The notes below the pieces were generated by a model. It had not been told where the DNA came from. It made no database searches and saw nothing but the letters and a program-made list of their open reading frames with translations. A program made the position numbers and the translations under genes. From Filomicrobium insigne (GTDB lineage Bacteria; Pseudomonadota; Alphaproteobacteria; Rhizobiales; Hyphomicrobiaceae): a DNA stretch of 64,000 nt. The stretch is from positions 434,001 to 498,000 of the forward strand of contig NZ_FNJC01000003.1 in NCBI RefSeq assembly GCF_900104305.1, written 5' to 3'. Numbering within the stretch: the first letter of the stretch is position 1; every line of letters begins with the position of its first letter. This document shows positions 1-9,022 of the stretch, in pieces.

Positions 1-156
1 CTGCTCGATGTCACGAAGCAGGTTGAAGGCCACACCATTTGCGCGCTGGGTGATGCTGCCGCTTGGCCCATCCAGGGCTTGATTCGCCACTTCCGCCACG
101 AAATAGAGGCGCGTATCGACGCCAATCAAGCTGCGATGAGCGAGGCTGCCGAATAA
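1..156 (+). CDS. nuoF: NADH-quinone oxidoreductase subunit F, C-terminal end only
   Basis: The window opens inside a reading frame that runs to a TAA at 154-156. The 51 visible residues include the stretch [20 protein letters not shown] followed by an RHFR motif, which I recognise as the conserved C-terminus of the 51-kDa subunit of respiratory complex I. NuoF carries FMN, an N3 [4Fe-4S] cluster and the NADH site on the cytoplasmic arm; the cysteine visible here falls where the last cluster ligand is expected. Only the tail is present, so integrity of the gene cannot be judged. Oddly, the next gene is recO and not nuoG, which normally follows nuoF. Confidence 0.85.
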   Translation: MLDVTKQVEGHTICALGDAAAWPIQGLIRHFRHEIEARIDANQAAMSEAAE

Positions 157-238
157 GGGGTCAGCGCGATACGTCTGTCGGCGGAGTTGGGTGGATCGCA
201 TCGCCGAAACATGGGTAGGAGCCCGGTTACGCTCGATT

Positions 239-976
239 ATGCAATGGACGGATGAAGGCATTGTCATCGCGGTCCGTGCGCACGGTGAGACGGCGGCGGT
301 CGCGGAGCTATTCAGCCGCTCCCATGGGCGCCATCTCGGTCTCGTCCATGGCGGCCGCTCTCGTCGGTTACGCCCCGTGCTGCAAATCGGCAATCACGTC
401 GATGCAACCTGGAAGGCCCGTCTGGCGGATCAGTTGGGCCATATGCAAATCGAACTGCGTCGGGGCTTTGCCGCAACGGCCATGTCTGACCCCGGCTCGC
501 TCGCCGCGCTGTCATCCCTCTGTACGCTGCTGCACCTGATGCCGGAGCGCGACCCTCACCCCAATCTCTATGAGATCACTCTCTTTGTTCTAGGCTTCCT
601 CGACGACGATAGCGTTTGGCCTGCCTTGATGGTGCGGTGGGAATTGGCACTGCTCGATGAAATGGGGTTCGGCTTGGACCTCACAGCTTGTGCTGCAACC
701 GGCATCAATGATGATCTGATCTACGTCTCGCCTAAGTCGGGCCGCGCGGTATCCGCGTCCGCTGGCGAACCCTATCGCGACAAGCTTCTGGCGCTCCCGG
801 CCTTCCTGATCAAGGGGCGAAAAGTACCCGTTACATCCGAGGATGTGCGTGCCGGCTTGGCGCTGACTGGGCATTTTCTGCAAACGCGCGTCTTCGCACC
901 AAGGGACGCTAAGGTGCCGGATGTGCGCCACCGCATGGTTGAATTGATTGAGCGGCGCGCGCAGGCCGAGGCGTAA
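239..976 (+). CDS. recO: DNA repair protein RecO
   Basis: RecO mediates loading of RecA on SSB-coated single strands in the RecF pathway and anneals complementary strands. The protein begins MQWTDEGIVIAVRAHGE, the usual start of the N-terminal OB fold, and continues with the helical C-terminal domain; 245 residues is normal for the family. The frame stays open upstream to a GTG at 191, but the family alignment begins at the ATG at 239, so I chose that start. A TAGGAG sequence lies about 20 bases upstream, which is a weak ribosome-site distance. The gene follows the nuoF end by about 80 bases; in related bacteria era precedes recO, so the upstream context is unusual. Confidence 0.92.
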   Translation: MQWTDEGIVIAVRAHGETAAVAELFSRSHGRHLGLVHGGRSRRLRPVLQIGNHVDATWKARLADQLGHMQIELRRGFAATAMSDPGSLAALSSLCTLLHLMPERDPHPNLYEITLFVLGFLDDDSVWPALMVRWELALLDEMGFGLDLTACAATGINDDLIYVSPKSGRAVSASAGEPYRDKLLALPAFLIKGRKVPVTSEDVRAGLALTGHFLQTRVFAPRDAKVPDVRHRMVELIERRAQAEA

Positions 977-991
977 CAGACCAGCAGGTGA

Positions 992-1690
992 TCAACGTCC
1001 GCTCACGGGTTCGATCTCGATGCGAATCTGGCCGGAGCGATCCTGACTCAGGCGATAGGATTGCCCATCGGCGGCCGTATAACGACTCTGGACCTTCCCT
1101 GCACTTTTTCCTGCGATATCAAAGGCGATGTCGCCTGGTTCGCAGGTTTTATGCTGCACGGAGTATCCCGGTCCGATTTCGTGCGTTTCGCCGCCGAATG
1201 TGTAGTCAACGCTCTGTCGGGCACGGTTGGAAATGCGAAACGCGTACATCTCGGATGTAGGCCGACCGAAAAGCTGCACGGAGACGTATTTCGGATGCTT
1301 ATCGGGGACGCGCGTGACGGCGACACCGATTTCCTTGACGTAGGGAGCAAGCAGGTTCTTGCGATGCGAAGGAGATTTGATCCATCCCTCCACAGCTTGG
1401 TTCGCGAGGGCGGAAGTGGTGAAGCCGCGGCTATCGAGCGCCATCGCGAGATTCTCTGCGATCTGGCAGTAGGTATAGCCCGCCGCTTCAGCCCGAGCCG
1501 ATGGCTGTCGGCCATCGGCATCGTGCGCGAAGGTGTTGGTGCGGCTCAAATATTCCGCATAGGCCCGGGCCGCCTTGTCTAAAGCTGCGTTGCGGTGGAC
1601 CGCACCTAGCGAATTTTTGGCGCGGTAGGCATTGGTCATCTCGATAATTTGGACTTCAACCGCCGGAACATCCGGAGCAACGGGTGTCAT
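992..1690 (-). CDS. CAP (SCP/PR-1-like) domain protein
   Basis: A 232-residue protein whose first ~140 residues form a CAP domain: a helix with the first conserved His (FAHDADG), then AENLAM with the conserved Glu, then SPSHRKNLL with the second His. Bacterial CAP proteins are normally secreted, and their biochemical role is mostly unknown. The C-terminal ~80 residues are a beta-rich extension I do not recognise. I see no signal peptide: the only conventional start in the frame is the ATG at 1690, and the in-frame sequence upstream reaches a stop at 1796-1798 without ATG, GTG or TTG. The gene is divergent from parC, sharing a 180-base intergenic region, and convergent with recO. Confidence 0.8.
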   Translation of the reverse strand: MTPVAPDVPAVEVQIIEMTNAYRAKNSLGAVHRNAALDKAARAYAEYLSRTNTFAHDADGRQPSARAEAAGYTYCQIAENLAMALDSRGFTTSALANQAVEGWIKSPSHRKNLLAPYVKEIGVAVTRVPDKHPKYVSVQLFGRPTSEMYAFRISNRARQSVDYTFGGETHEIGPGYSVQHKTCEPGDIAFDIAGKSAGKVQSRYTAADGQSYRLSQDRSGQIRIEIEPVSGR

Positions 1691-1870
1691 GTGGACCGTC
1701 TCTCGATTGGGGGAGCGTGACGCATTGTTATGCTCGCCTGTTGCGGCAAGACTTTGTAAAATAACCGAAGTGCGCCGTTTGCAGCGCGCAGCCCTTCAAT
1801 TAAGTGTGTTTCTGCAACCTGTGGCGTTGCAGCACTTGAGCCGGCAGGTCCGGCGCAGTAACCGATCTCC

Positions 1871-4123
1871 ATGAGCCAAAAACCGATTCTACCCGACGAC
1901 AGTCCGATCGAGCCCGTAAACCTGCGCGATGCGCTCGAAGAGCGTTATCTCGCCTACGCGCTCTCAACCATTATGGGCCGAGCGCTGCCAGATGTGCGCG
2001 ACGGTCTCAAACCTGTGCATCGGCGTATTCTCTATGCGATGCGCGAGCTGAAGCTCGACCCGGATTCTGGCTACAAGAAGTGTGCGAAGATTGTCGGCGA
2101 AGTGATGGGTAACTATCACCCGCACGGCGACCAGGCGATCTATGATGCGCTCGTCCGTCTCGCGCAGGACTTTGCCGTGCGCTACCCGATGGTCGACGGC
2201 CAGGGCAACTTCGGCAATATAGACGGCGATAACGCGGCGGCGATGCGTTACACCGAGAGCCGTCTGACCGAGACCGCAACGCTGCTGCTGGACGGCATCG
2301 ATGACGATACGGTTGATTTCCGTCCGACCTACGACGGCACGAATAATGAACCCGTCGTTCTCCCGGCTGCGTTCCCCAATTTGCTCGCGAACGGCTCCTC
2401 CGGAATTGCTGTGGGCATGGCGACCAACATTCCTCCGCACAATGCCGAGGAACTCTGCAACGCACTCCTGCATCTGATCAAGCATCCCAACGCCACGATC
2501 GAGAAGCTCGTCGAGTATATTCCAGGACCCGACTTCCCGACGGGTGGCGTCATAGTCGAGCCTCGTGAGCAGATTCTTGAGGCCTATCGCACGGGACGGG
2601 GTGGGTTCCGGCTGCGCGCCAAGTGGGAGCGAGAAGACCTCGGCCGCGGCGGCTATCAGATCGTCATTACAGAGGTGCCCTACCAGGTTCAGAAGTCGAA
2701 GCTCGTGGAGCGAATTGCCGAACTGATGAGTGAGCGCAAGCTGCCGCTCTTGGGCGATGTGCGTGACGAGTCGGCGGAAGAGATCAGGCTCGTGCTGGAG
2801 CCCAAAACCCGCACGGTGGATCACATCCTGCTTATGGAGAGCCTGTTCAAGCTCACCGAGCTCGAAATCCGCTTCGGGCTCAACATGAACGTTCTGTCCG
2901 GCGGACAGATTCCCAACGTTCTGTCCTTGCGCGATGTGCTCTGGCAATGGCTTGAACATCGCATTGAAGTGTTGGTCCGGCGGTCGAACCATCGCTTGCA
3001 GAAGATCGAGCACCGCCTCGAGGTACTCGCGGGCTATCTGATCGCATTCCTGAACATCGATGAGGTCATCCGTATCGTTCGCTTCGAGGACCAACCGAAG
3101 GCGAAACTGATCGAGACCTTCGAGCTTACCGATGTGCAGGCCGAAGCCATTCTGAACCTCCGCTTGCGGGCTCTCTCCAAGCTTGAAGAAATCCAGATCC
3201 GTGCCGAGCACGACAAGCTGTCGGCGGAACGCGATAGCCTGAAGGCGTTGCTCGCCTCAGAAGATCTGCAGTGGACCAAAGTTTCCGAAGAGATCAAGGA
3301 GACGCGCGAGCGCTATTCGAAAAAAACTGACCTCGGACGTCGGCGCTCTTCGTTCGCGGAAACGCCCACCATTGAGGTCGATCTGGATCAGGCGTTTGTC
3401 GAGAAGGAGCCCGTCACCGTCATCCTCAGCGAAAAGGGCTGGGTGCGGACTCTGAAGGGCCATGTTGACGACCTGAGTAAGCTGGACTTCAAGCAGGGCG
3501 ATAAGCTCAAGCGGGCCTTCCACGCGCACACCACCGACAAGATTTTGATGTTCGCGACCAACGGTAAATTCTTCACGCTGGAAGCAAGCCAGTTGCCCGG
3601 CGGACGCGGACACGGTGAGCCGGTCCGTCTTATGGTCGATTTTGAGGATAATCACGACATCGTCACTGCGTTTGTCTATCAGCCGGGACGCCGTTTGCTC
3701 GTCGCGTCTACGGCGGGTTACGGATTCATTGTGCCCGAGGATGAAGTCGTCGCCGCAACCCGCAAGGGCAAGCAGGTGCTGAATGTCAGCGAGCCGGATG
3801 AGGCGAAGCTTGTTGTTCCTGTCGAAGGCGACCGAATTGCAACGGTTGGAGATAACCGCAGGCTTCTCATTTTTGAGACGCAGGAAGTCAATGAGATGAC
3901 GCGCGGCAAGGGCGTGATCCTGCAGCGGTTCCGTGATGGTGGTCTTTCAGATGTTAAGGCTTTCGATGCCGAGACGGGCCTGACCTGGGTCGACAGCGCC
4001 AACCGCACGTTCACGATGTCGCTGGATGATCTCGCTGATTGGGTCGGGGCGCGGGCGCAGGCTGGCCGCACGGTGCCGCCGAGATTCCCGCGGTCCAACT
4101 CCTTCGGTCCAGCGTTCGGCTAG
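1871..4123 (+). CDS. parC: DNA topoisomerase IV subunit A
   Basis: A 750-residue type IIA topoisomerase A subunit. It cuts and rejoins DNA to decatenate replicated chromosomes, in complex with ParE. The catalytic tyrosine is Y127 in the RYTESRL motif, preceded by the winged-helix region; the C-terminal part has the beta-pinwheel repeats, including a GRGHGEP segment. The length, and the short C-terminal domain ending soon after residue 740, fit alphaproteobacterial ParC better than GyrA. At the quinolone-determining HPHGD motif the residue matching E. coli ParC Ser80 is Gln88; the residue matching Glu84 is Asp92. The ATG at 1871 follows the CAP gene promoter region. No other gene appears co-transcribed. 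Confidence 0.95.
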   Translation: MSQKPILPDDSPIEPVNLRDALEERYLAYALSTIMGRALPDVRDGLKPVHRRILYAMRELKLDPDSGYKKCAKIVGEVMGNYHPHGDQAIYDALVRLAQDFAVRYPMVDGQGNFGNIDGDNAAAMRYTESRLTETATLLLDGIDDDTVDFRPTYDGTNNEPVVLPAAFPNLLANGSSGIAVGMATNIPPHNAEELCNALLHLIKHPNATIEKLVEYIPGPDFPTGGVIVEPREQILEAYRTGRGGFRLRAKWEREDLGRGGYQIVITEVPYQVQKSKLVERIAELMSERKLPLLGDVRDESAEEIRLVLEPKTRTVDHILLMESLFKLTELEIRFGLNMNVLSGGQIPNVLSLRDVLWQWLEHRIEVLVRRSNHRLQKIEHRLEVLAGYLIAFLNIDEVIRIVRFEDQPKAKLIETFELTDVQAEAILNLRLRALSKLEEIQIRAEHDKLSAERDSLKALLASEDLQWTKVSEEIKETRERYSKKTDLGRRRSSFAETPTIEVDLDQAFVEKEPVTVILSEKGWVRTLKGHVDDLSKLDFKQGDKLKRAFHAHTTDKILMFATNGKFFTLEASQLPGGRGHGEPVRLMVDFEDNHDIVTAFVYQPGRRLLVASTAGYGFIVPEDEVVAATRKGKQVLNVSEPDEAKLVVPVEGDRIATVGDNRRLLIFETQEVNEMTRGKGVILQRFRDGGLSDVKAFDAETGLTWVDSANRTFTMSLDDLADWVGARAQAGRTVPPRFPRSNSFGPAFG

Positions 4124-4168
4124 CGTGCTTCCGCAAAAGTGAGAACCGGTTTTCCGATAAGAAGCACG
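4124..4168. repeat. Palindromic intergenic repeat, copy 1
   Basis: A 45-base element starting one base after the parC stop. The ends CGTGCTTC (4124-4131) and GAAGCACG (4161-4168) are perfect inverted repeats, and the centre holds an ACCGGTTTTCCGA core. A close copy lies at 5151-5193. Dispersed elements with a GTGCTTCCGGAAAAGTGGAC-type sequence are common between genes in Hyphomicrobiales genomes. It may also act as a 3' hairpin for parC. Confidence 0.75.
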
Positions 4169-4372
4169 GCGCAACAAAGCCAGTCCGTCCGGATGCCTGG
4201 CGTACCAAATGCCTGCCGGGCGCTCTTCCGGTAGGCGTCACTTGAATACCGCAGCGGTGTGGCTTTCAACACCCATCTGCTGGAACAGCCGCGTCCCATG
4301 CCTTGAACTTGGCTCACAACTAAGTCATGGGTATCGTTCGATTGGGCATTGATAGGCTGGGAAAGACCCCTG

Positions 4373-4819
4373 ATGGGGAAGTGGGCACTCATCCTTTTTG
4401 CGTTATTTTTGATGCTTGTCCGGACCCCGGCACAGGCTCAGGAGACGAATTGCGCGCGCGGTGATTTTGAAGCTGTGGTTGATGACGCCGCTTCCGCCCT
4501 GCGCGATCTGAACAATGCAAATCGGCCTGTATTTCAGGAAAAGCTACGCGAGCTGAAAGAGAAAAACGGGTGGGATCATGATCAGTTCATGGTCGCAGCC
4601 GCACCGTTCGTTCGCGACGACACCATTGCGGTCTACGATACAAAATCGCAGGATCTGCTCGCGGCGATCGCGACGTTGGGGCAGGAAGGCGCAGAAGCGA
4701 GCACGCCCGATTGCGCAGTGCTTTCCGAACTCAAAGCCAGGATGACGGTGCTGGTCGAAACGCAGACCGAAAAATGGAAATACATGTTCTCAAAACTTGA
4801 GACAGCTTTGAAGAAATAG
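4373..4819 (+). CDS. Small secreted protein, paralogue of the N-terminal domain of the DUF1134 protein at 22.8 kb
   Basis: A 148-residue protein with a clear signal peptide (MGKWALILFALFLML, cleavage near AQAQ), then a helical periplasmic domain. The mature part aligns by eye with residues ~30-150 of the protein at 22762-24027. Both have a Cys-x-x-x-Asp-Phe start, a KLR-x-LK-x-x-x-GW segment, a central D-x-K-x-x-DLLA stretch, a second Cys in a DC motif, an ELKA run, and a lysine/tyrosine-rich end. The two shared cysteines may form a disulfide. The frame opens at a TTG at 4349, but the ATG at 4373 gives the better signal peptide. Function is unknown. Confidence 0.8.
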   Translation: MGKWALILFALFLMLVRTPAQAQETNCARGDFEAVVDDAASALRDLNNANRPVFQEKLRELKEKNGWDHDQFMVAAAPFVRDDTIAVYDTKSQDLLAAIATLGQEGAEASTPDCAVLSELKARMTVLVETQTEKWKYMFSKLETALKK

Positions 4820-5287
4820 CCGACACGGAGCTGCGTTAAACGCGCCTCTGAATAATTTCTCACCCTACGGCCTTTACTTTGCCGACTTCTCTGTTTAGAA
4901 GCCCGCGCCATTGCCAATCATTTTTTCTACTGTTGTGAGAACCCCATGCGCGAAGCCCAACGAGATTTACTCGACACGCCAGTAATTGGCGCGTGGCAGC
5001 TTGCGCGCGTCATTGGCGATTATTTGCCAACGCTCGACCTCGGCTTCTGAGCCGAACTTCGTTGCCTTCGATGACGACAGGCACGTTCCCCGCATGAGCG
5101 TGGAGCGCGAGCAGGTACGACGTACGTGATTTCCGGCTGATTTGGCCAGAGTGCTTCCGGAAAAGTGGACACCGGTTTTCCGAGAGGAAGCACGGCCAAA
5201 CCTGAACCACGAAGGGCCTCATCTAAGCCCTGAGCGTTTCCGGCTGCGCCATTGCACGTGCGTCTGATGCAGCAGGACTTAAAGACC
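4820..5287. other. Intergenic region without a supported gene
   Basis: About 470 bases between two same-strand genes. It contains copy 2 of the palindromic repeat and a possible 34-codon frame at 4946-5050 (ATG to TGA) with no convincing ribosome site or recognisable product. I see no promoter I would defend. Confidence 0.5.
5151..5193. repeat. Palindromic intergenic repeat, copy 2
   Basis: Second copy of the element at 4124-4168. Outer arms GTGCTTCC (5151-5158) and GGAAGCAC (5186-5193) are perfect inverted repeats; inner CGGAAAA and TTTTCCG arms add to the stem. It differs from copy 1 at only a few positions, mostly in the loop and the inner arm. Confidence 0.75.
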
Positions 5288-6439
5288 ATGGCACAGACGC
5301 TTCAAAAGAACGAAGCCATTGAACGGCAGATCCGGCGATACCACCCGAGCTTTCGCCGTCGTGTGCGCCAATACGCTGGCCTGTCTCCCCGCCTCGCGGA
5401 CCTCGTGACGAGCTTCCCCGCGGCGGTGGTGGCGATCGTCTCTCCTGAGCTCAATGCGAGCGCCAGGGGAACGGCTACGCGTATGGCCAAGGACGGTGAG
5501 AGCCTGCGTGAGGTCTCTCGTGTGCTGGGCGTACCGTATTGGGCACGGCGTCTGCCTCCGGAAGTTCTGGCGCAGCCGTTGAACGCCTTGCCGGTGGGTT
5601 CGAATTTCGAGGGACGCATGGCGCAACTCGTGCCGAAGAACCCGGAAGCGGCTAGGCGTTGGTTGCAGTGGGTGCAGTTTGGTCATTGCGCGGCGAACTC
5701 CGAGTTCGCCATGTGGCTGGCCAGCCAGAAGTTCTTCCAGCGCGAACTGGGCCTCGGATTTCCGCTCCTGCCGCTTGCCGCTTACGCTTGGTACTCCGGT
5801 GTCGAGGAAGGCGCGGCACGCGAGTTGATCGATGAACCGTGGAACCGTCGCATGCCGTTCAGCGTCGCTGCGACCGCCACGATCGCATGGATCGAAAAGA
5901 TCGTGGCGTGCTTCGAGGCTCCGCGTATCAGACGGCGTGGTCCTGGGCGTTACAGCCGTCAGCGGGTGCGAAATGGCTATCGCGTGGTACCGCTTCGCAC
6001 GGCGGCCCAGCTGCACCAAGAGGGCAGTATCATGAACCACTGCGTGGCGACTTATGCCGCGCTAGTGGCACAGGGTGTCTGCACGATCCTCTCGGTTCGC
6101 GTCCAGGATAAGCGCGTGGCTACGGTTGAGATTCGACCACGGGGCACGCCTGGGGGTGGCTATGCCATCGTTCAGCTTCAGGGGCCGGGAAACACCCGGG
6201 TCTCTGAGCAGATCTGGCGTGCCGTCTTGGAGTGGCTCGCGGTCCAACCGGCAGACCCGCATGCCATGCTCGGGGTGGGCGACGAGTTCGTTATCTCGCC
6301 CGAGCGGTGGGAAAGGATCTGGCGGCCCTACGTGACGGCGAAGGGCGTGATAGGGCTCTCGGCGGAAGCTGCGACCTTGAACAGGCTGCGTCGCGACGCC
6401 GACGCCTTGCAGCAGATCATCGCCTCTAGCTCGCGGTGA
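5288..6439 (+). CDS. PcfJ-domain protein
   Basis: A 383-residue protein. Its C-terminal half matches the PcfJ-like domain, first described from the conjugative plasmid pCF10 of Enterococcus: LHQEGSIMNHCVATYA at about 242-257 (with the typical NHC-x3-Y signature), then a short strand with S-V-R-V, VATVEIRPRG, and IVQLQGPGN near 294-302. The function of PcfJ proteins is unknown, and chromosomal homologues occur in proteobacteria. The N-terminal ~230 residues are helical and basic, and I do not recognise them. Upstream in-frame starts exist (TTG 5252, ATG 5267); the ATG at 5288 has an AGGAC sequence at a usable distance. No conjugation genes are nearby, so a plasmid origin is not supported. Confidence 0.75.
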   Translation: MAQTLQKNEAIERQIRRYHPSFRRRVRQYAGLSPRLADLVTSFPAAVVAIVSPELNASARGTATRMAKDGESLREVSRVLGVPYWARRLPPEVLAQPLNALPVGSNFEGRMAQLVPKNPEAARRWLQWVQFGHCAANSEFAMWLASQKFFQRELGLGFPLLPLAAYAWYSGVEEGAARELIDEPWNRRMPFSVAATATIAWIEKIVACFEAPRIRRRGPGRYSRQRVRNGYRVVPLRTAAQLHQEGSIMNHCVATYAALVAQGVCTILSVRVQDKRVATVEIRPRGTPGGGYAIVQLQGPGNTRVSEQIWRAVLEWLAVQPADPHAMLGVGDEFVISPERWERIWRPYVTAKGVIGLSAEAATLNRLRRDADALQQIIASSSR

Positions 6440-6511
6440 TCGACACCAAAAATAGGCAGAGCCCGACGGAAAACGTTGGGCTCTGCTGTTTGCGTTCGTA
6501 GCGCAGCGCGA

Positions 6512-7492
6512 TTAGGGACAGCGCAGTTCGTGCACCGAAAAGAGTCGGTCGGGGTCCGTCCAAACCTTATCGGGGGACCATCCTGCTTTCCGAGCCAACG
6601 CCTGGAACCCTTCAATCGTATATTTGTGCGAATGCTCCGTATGGATGCGTTCGCCCTTTTTGAAATGAATGTCGTGCCCTAAAACACGCACCGTCTGAGA
6701 ACGTGCGCTGACGAGGTGCATGTCGATGCGGCCATGTTCAGAGTCGTAGGTGGCAGAATGCTCAAAACGATCAGGATCGAAGTGCGTGCCAAGAGCTCGA
6801 TTAGCGTGCACCAGGACGTTGCGGTTGAACGCCGCTGTGACGCCGGCCTCATCGTTATAGGCTGCGAGCAAGCGCTTTTCGTCTTTCCGGAGATCTGCCC
6901 CGATGATCAGTCGACCCTCAGGTGAAAGAACGCGGCGCATTGTTTTGAGAAGGTCGATCGCAGCGTCAGGCTCCAGATTACCGATCGTAGAGCCTGGGAA
7001 GAAGCCGAGCAGAGAGCGCTTCGCCAGATCCGGATCAAGTTTCACAGGACGGCTGAAGTCGGCTGCAATCGGGCGAACAGCGATACGCGGGAATTTTTTG
7101 GAAAGCCGGGCTTTCGCTTCCGCCAACGCATCATGTGAAATATCGATCGGCACATACGCGTGAAGTTTATCGAGTGCCGTTAGCAGGAGTTCGGTCTTGA
7201 GGCTCGAACCCGATCCAAACTCGATAAGGACCGCACCCGACGGTGTGCCTTGCGCAATCTCGGGCGCGCAGGCGCGTAAAATCGCGGTCTCCGTCCGCGT
7301 CGGATAGTATTCGGGCTGCCGCGTGATTTCCTCGAACAACTCGCTGCCACGCCCATCGTAAAAGAAGCGGCAGGGAATCGATTTCTTCTTCTTGGACAAT
7401 CCGGCGAGCAGCGCCTGCGCGAAATCATTATCGCGCTGGGTTGATGAAACCTCGAAATCATCCTGGAGATTGTCGTCGATCTCTTCAAACAT
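6512..7492 (-). CDS. egtD: L-histidine N(alpha)-methyltransferase EgtD
   Basis: EgtD trimethylates histidine with S-adenosylmethionine to give hercynine, the first step of ergothioneine synthesis. The 326-residue protein has the family N-terminus (FFYDGRGSELFEEITRQPEYY), the SAM-binding IEFGSGSS motif, and the histidine-binding C-terminal region ending MHLVSARSQTV and GERIHTEHSHKY. The frame runs on to a start at 7534, but that would overlap egtB by about 40 bases; the ATG at 7490-7492, two bases after the egtB stop, is the natural start. The order egtB then egtD on the minus strand indicates one operon and translational coupling. Confidence 0.93.
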   Translation of the reverse strand: MFEEIDDNLQDDFEVSSTQRDNDFAQALLAGLSKKKKSIPCRFFYDGRGSELFEEITRQPEYYPTRTETAILRACAPEIAQGTPSGAVLIEFGSGSSLKTELLLTALDKLHAYVPIDISHDALAEAKARLSKKFPRIAVRPIAADFSRPVKLDPDLAKRSLLGFFPGSTIGNLEPDAAIDLLKTMRRVLSPEGRLIIGADLRKDEKRLLAAYNDEAGVTAAFNRNVLVHANRALGTHFDPDRFEHSATYDSEHGRIDMHLVSARSQTVRVLGHDIHFKKGERIHTEHSHKYTIEGFQALARKAGWSPDKVWTDPDRLFSVHELRCP

Positions 7493-7494
7493 TA

Positions 7495-8808
7495 TCACGC
7501 ATCCTCCGCGAGCCTTAGGCCCATGAATTGCCAACGCTGGTGGGGGTAAAAGAAATTGCGATACGTAATGCGCGAATGCCCGTCAGGCGTAACGCATGAT
7601 GCGCCGCGCAGCACGTGCTGCGAGCACATGAACTTGCCATTGTATTCGCCAACAGCACCGGGCGGCGGACGGTAGCCCGGGTAAGGTAGGTAAGCGCTCC
7701 CCGTCCACTCCCACACGTCGCCCATCATTTGTTGGACGCGGTCCACCGGAGCATCGGCACTAGCCGGGCAAGGGCGAAGCGTGCCGCTACCAAGCGTATT
7801 AGCGGGATTGTTTGCGGCATCGGTTGTCTGCGCAGCGCGCTCCCATTCAAATTCGCTCGGGAGGCGCTTTCCTGCCCAGCGAGCGAAAGCATCAGCCTCA
7901 TAATAGCTGACGTGACTTACGGGTGCCGCTGGATTGAGTGGGACGAGACCGTGCAGAGTCATTTGCCGCCAGCCGTCAGCCGTTTCCTCCCAGTAGCCAG
8001 GTGCCTGCCAGCCATTTGATTTGACTGCGCCCCAGCCGTCCGCAAGCCATAAGAGCGGGTTAACGTAGCCGCCATCCTCGATGAATTCGAGCCATTCGCT
8101 GTTACTGACACAGCGATGCGCAAGCTTGAATGGACGGATCAGTTCGTCGTGGCGGGGCAGTTCGTTATCGTAGGAGAAACTCTGTCCGTCATGGCCCACC
8201 TCTTTGATGCCACCATCGAAAGAAATCCAACGTGTCTCTGAGGCGAGACTGTTGGCTTCTGTTACGAGCGTCAGAGGTTGATAAGCGGGACGCAGAGGCT
8301 GAGCCGCGAAAAGGCTGAGGATGTCAGTTAAGAGCAATTCTTGGTGCTGTTGCTCGTGATTGATTCCGAGCTCGATCAATTCCTTAACTTCGGGGGCAAG
8401 AGAGCCCTCGTCACTCATAAGCCCCATGAGCGCTTCATCGACGTGGCTTCGATAGCGGCGAACTTCTTCCGCCGAGGGGCGGGTCAGCAATCCGCGGTGC
8501 GCACGAGGATGTCGGGGGCCTTGCGTTTCGTAGTAGGAATTGAAGCAGTACTCAAACCGATCGGAAAATGGCTGGTAGCCTGGCATGTGGTTGCGCAACA
8601 CAAACGCTTCATAAAACCAAGTCGTATGCGCGAGATGCCATTTCGTCGGGCTGGCATCATCCATGGCCTGCACAGTCTGATCTTCGTCCGTGAGTGGCCG
8701 GGCCAATGTGAGGGAGAGCTCTCGGCTTGCGTGAAGCCGTTCTCCTAGGGAGACGGACGTATCGGAAAAGCGATGGCGTTGCGCCGAATCCTCGGGGGAC
8801 GCTGGCAT
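7495..8808 (-). CDS. egtB: Hercynine oxygenase / sulfoxide synthase EgtB
   Basis: A 437-residue non-haem iron enzyme that couples hercynine to a sulfur donor with O2 to form the sulfoxide intermediate of ergothioneine. The N-terminal DinB-like domain carries the iron ligands: a His in WHLAHTTWFYE and the HX3HXE motif in NHEQQHQEL. The C-terminal formylglycine-generating-enzyme-like fold ends with GDVWEWTGSAY and RGASCVTP. No egtA or egtC is adjacent, so the sulfur donor may be cysteine itself rather than gamma-glutamylcysteine; that is inference from gene content. An AAGGGA sequence lies about eight bases before the ATG at 8808. First gene of the egtB-egtD operon. Confidence 0.93.
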   Translation of the reverse strand: MPASPEDSAQRHRFSDTSVSLGERLHASRELSLTLARPLTDEDQTVQAMDDASPTKWHLAHTTWFYEAFVLRNHMPGYQPFSDRFEYCFNSYYETQGPRHPRAHRGLLTRPSAEEVRRYRSHVDEALMGLMSDEGSLAPEVKELIELGINHEQQHQELLLTDILSLFAAQPLRPAYQPLTLVTEANSLASETRWISFDGGIKEVGHDGQSFSYDNELPRHDELIRPFKLAHRCVSNSEWLEFIEDGGYVNPLLWLADGWGAVKSNGWQAPGYWEETADGWRQMTLHGLVPLNPAAPVSHVSYYEADAFARWAGKRLPSEFEWERAAQTTDAANNPANTLGSGTLRPCPASADAPVDRVQQMMGDVWEWTGSAYLPYPGYRPPPGAVGEYNGKFMCSQHVLRGASCVTPDGHSRITYRNFFYPHQRWQFMGLRLAEDA

Positions 8809-9022
8809 GAAAAAAGTCCCTTCTTGGAGTAGCTATGAACGGATTGGGAGGCTAAGCGCCGACGTCATGCGTCAACGCGCGATAGACCGGAATGGTTCAC
8901 CGGCAAACGATGCGCGCCAATACGAACAGACCGTCTGTATCGAGAAAAGGGCGAGAACGCCTTTTTCTTGTTCACAATAGGTTGAGGCTGGAAATGTCCG
9001 TGAGACGGTAAAGACTTATGGT

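Noticed and set aside
1964-3211. 415-codon frame opposite parC
   Set aside because: Shadow frame produced by codon bias in a certain gene; no family resemblance.
4946-5050. 34-codon frame MREAQRDLLDTPVIGAWQLA onward
   Set aside because: No clear ribosome site and no recognisable product.
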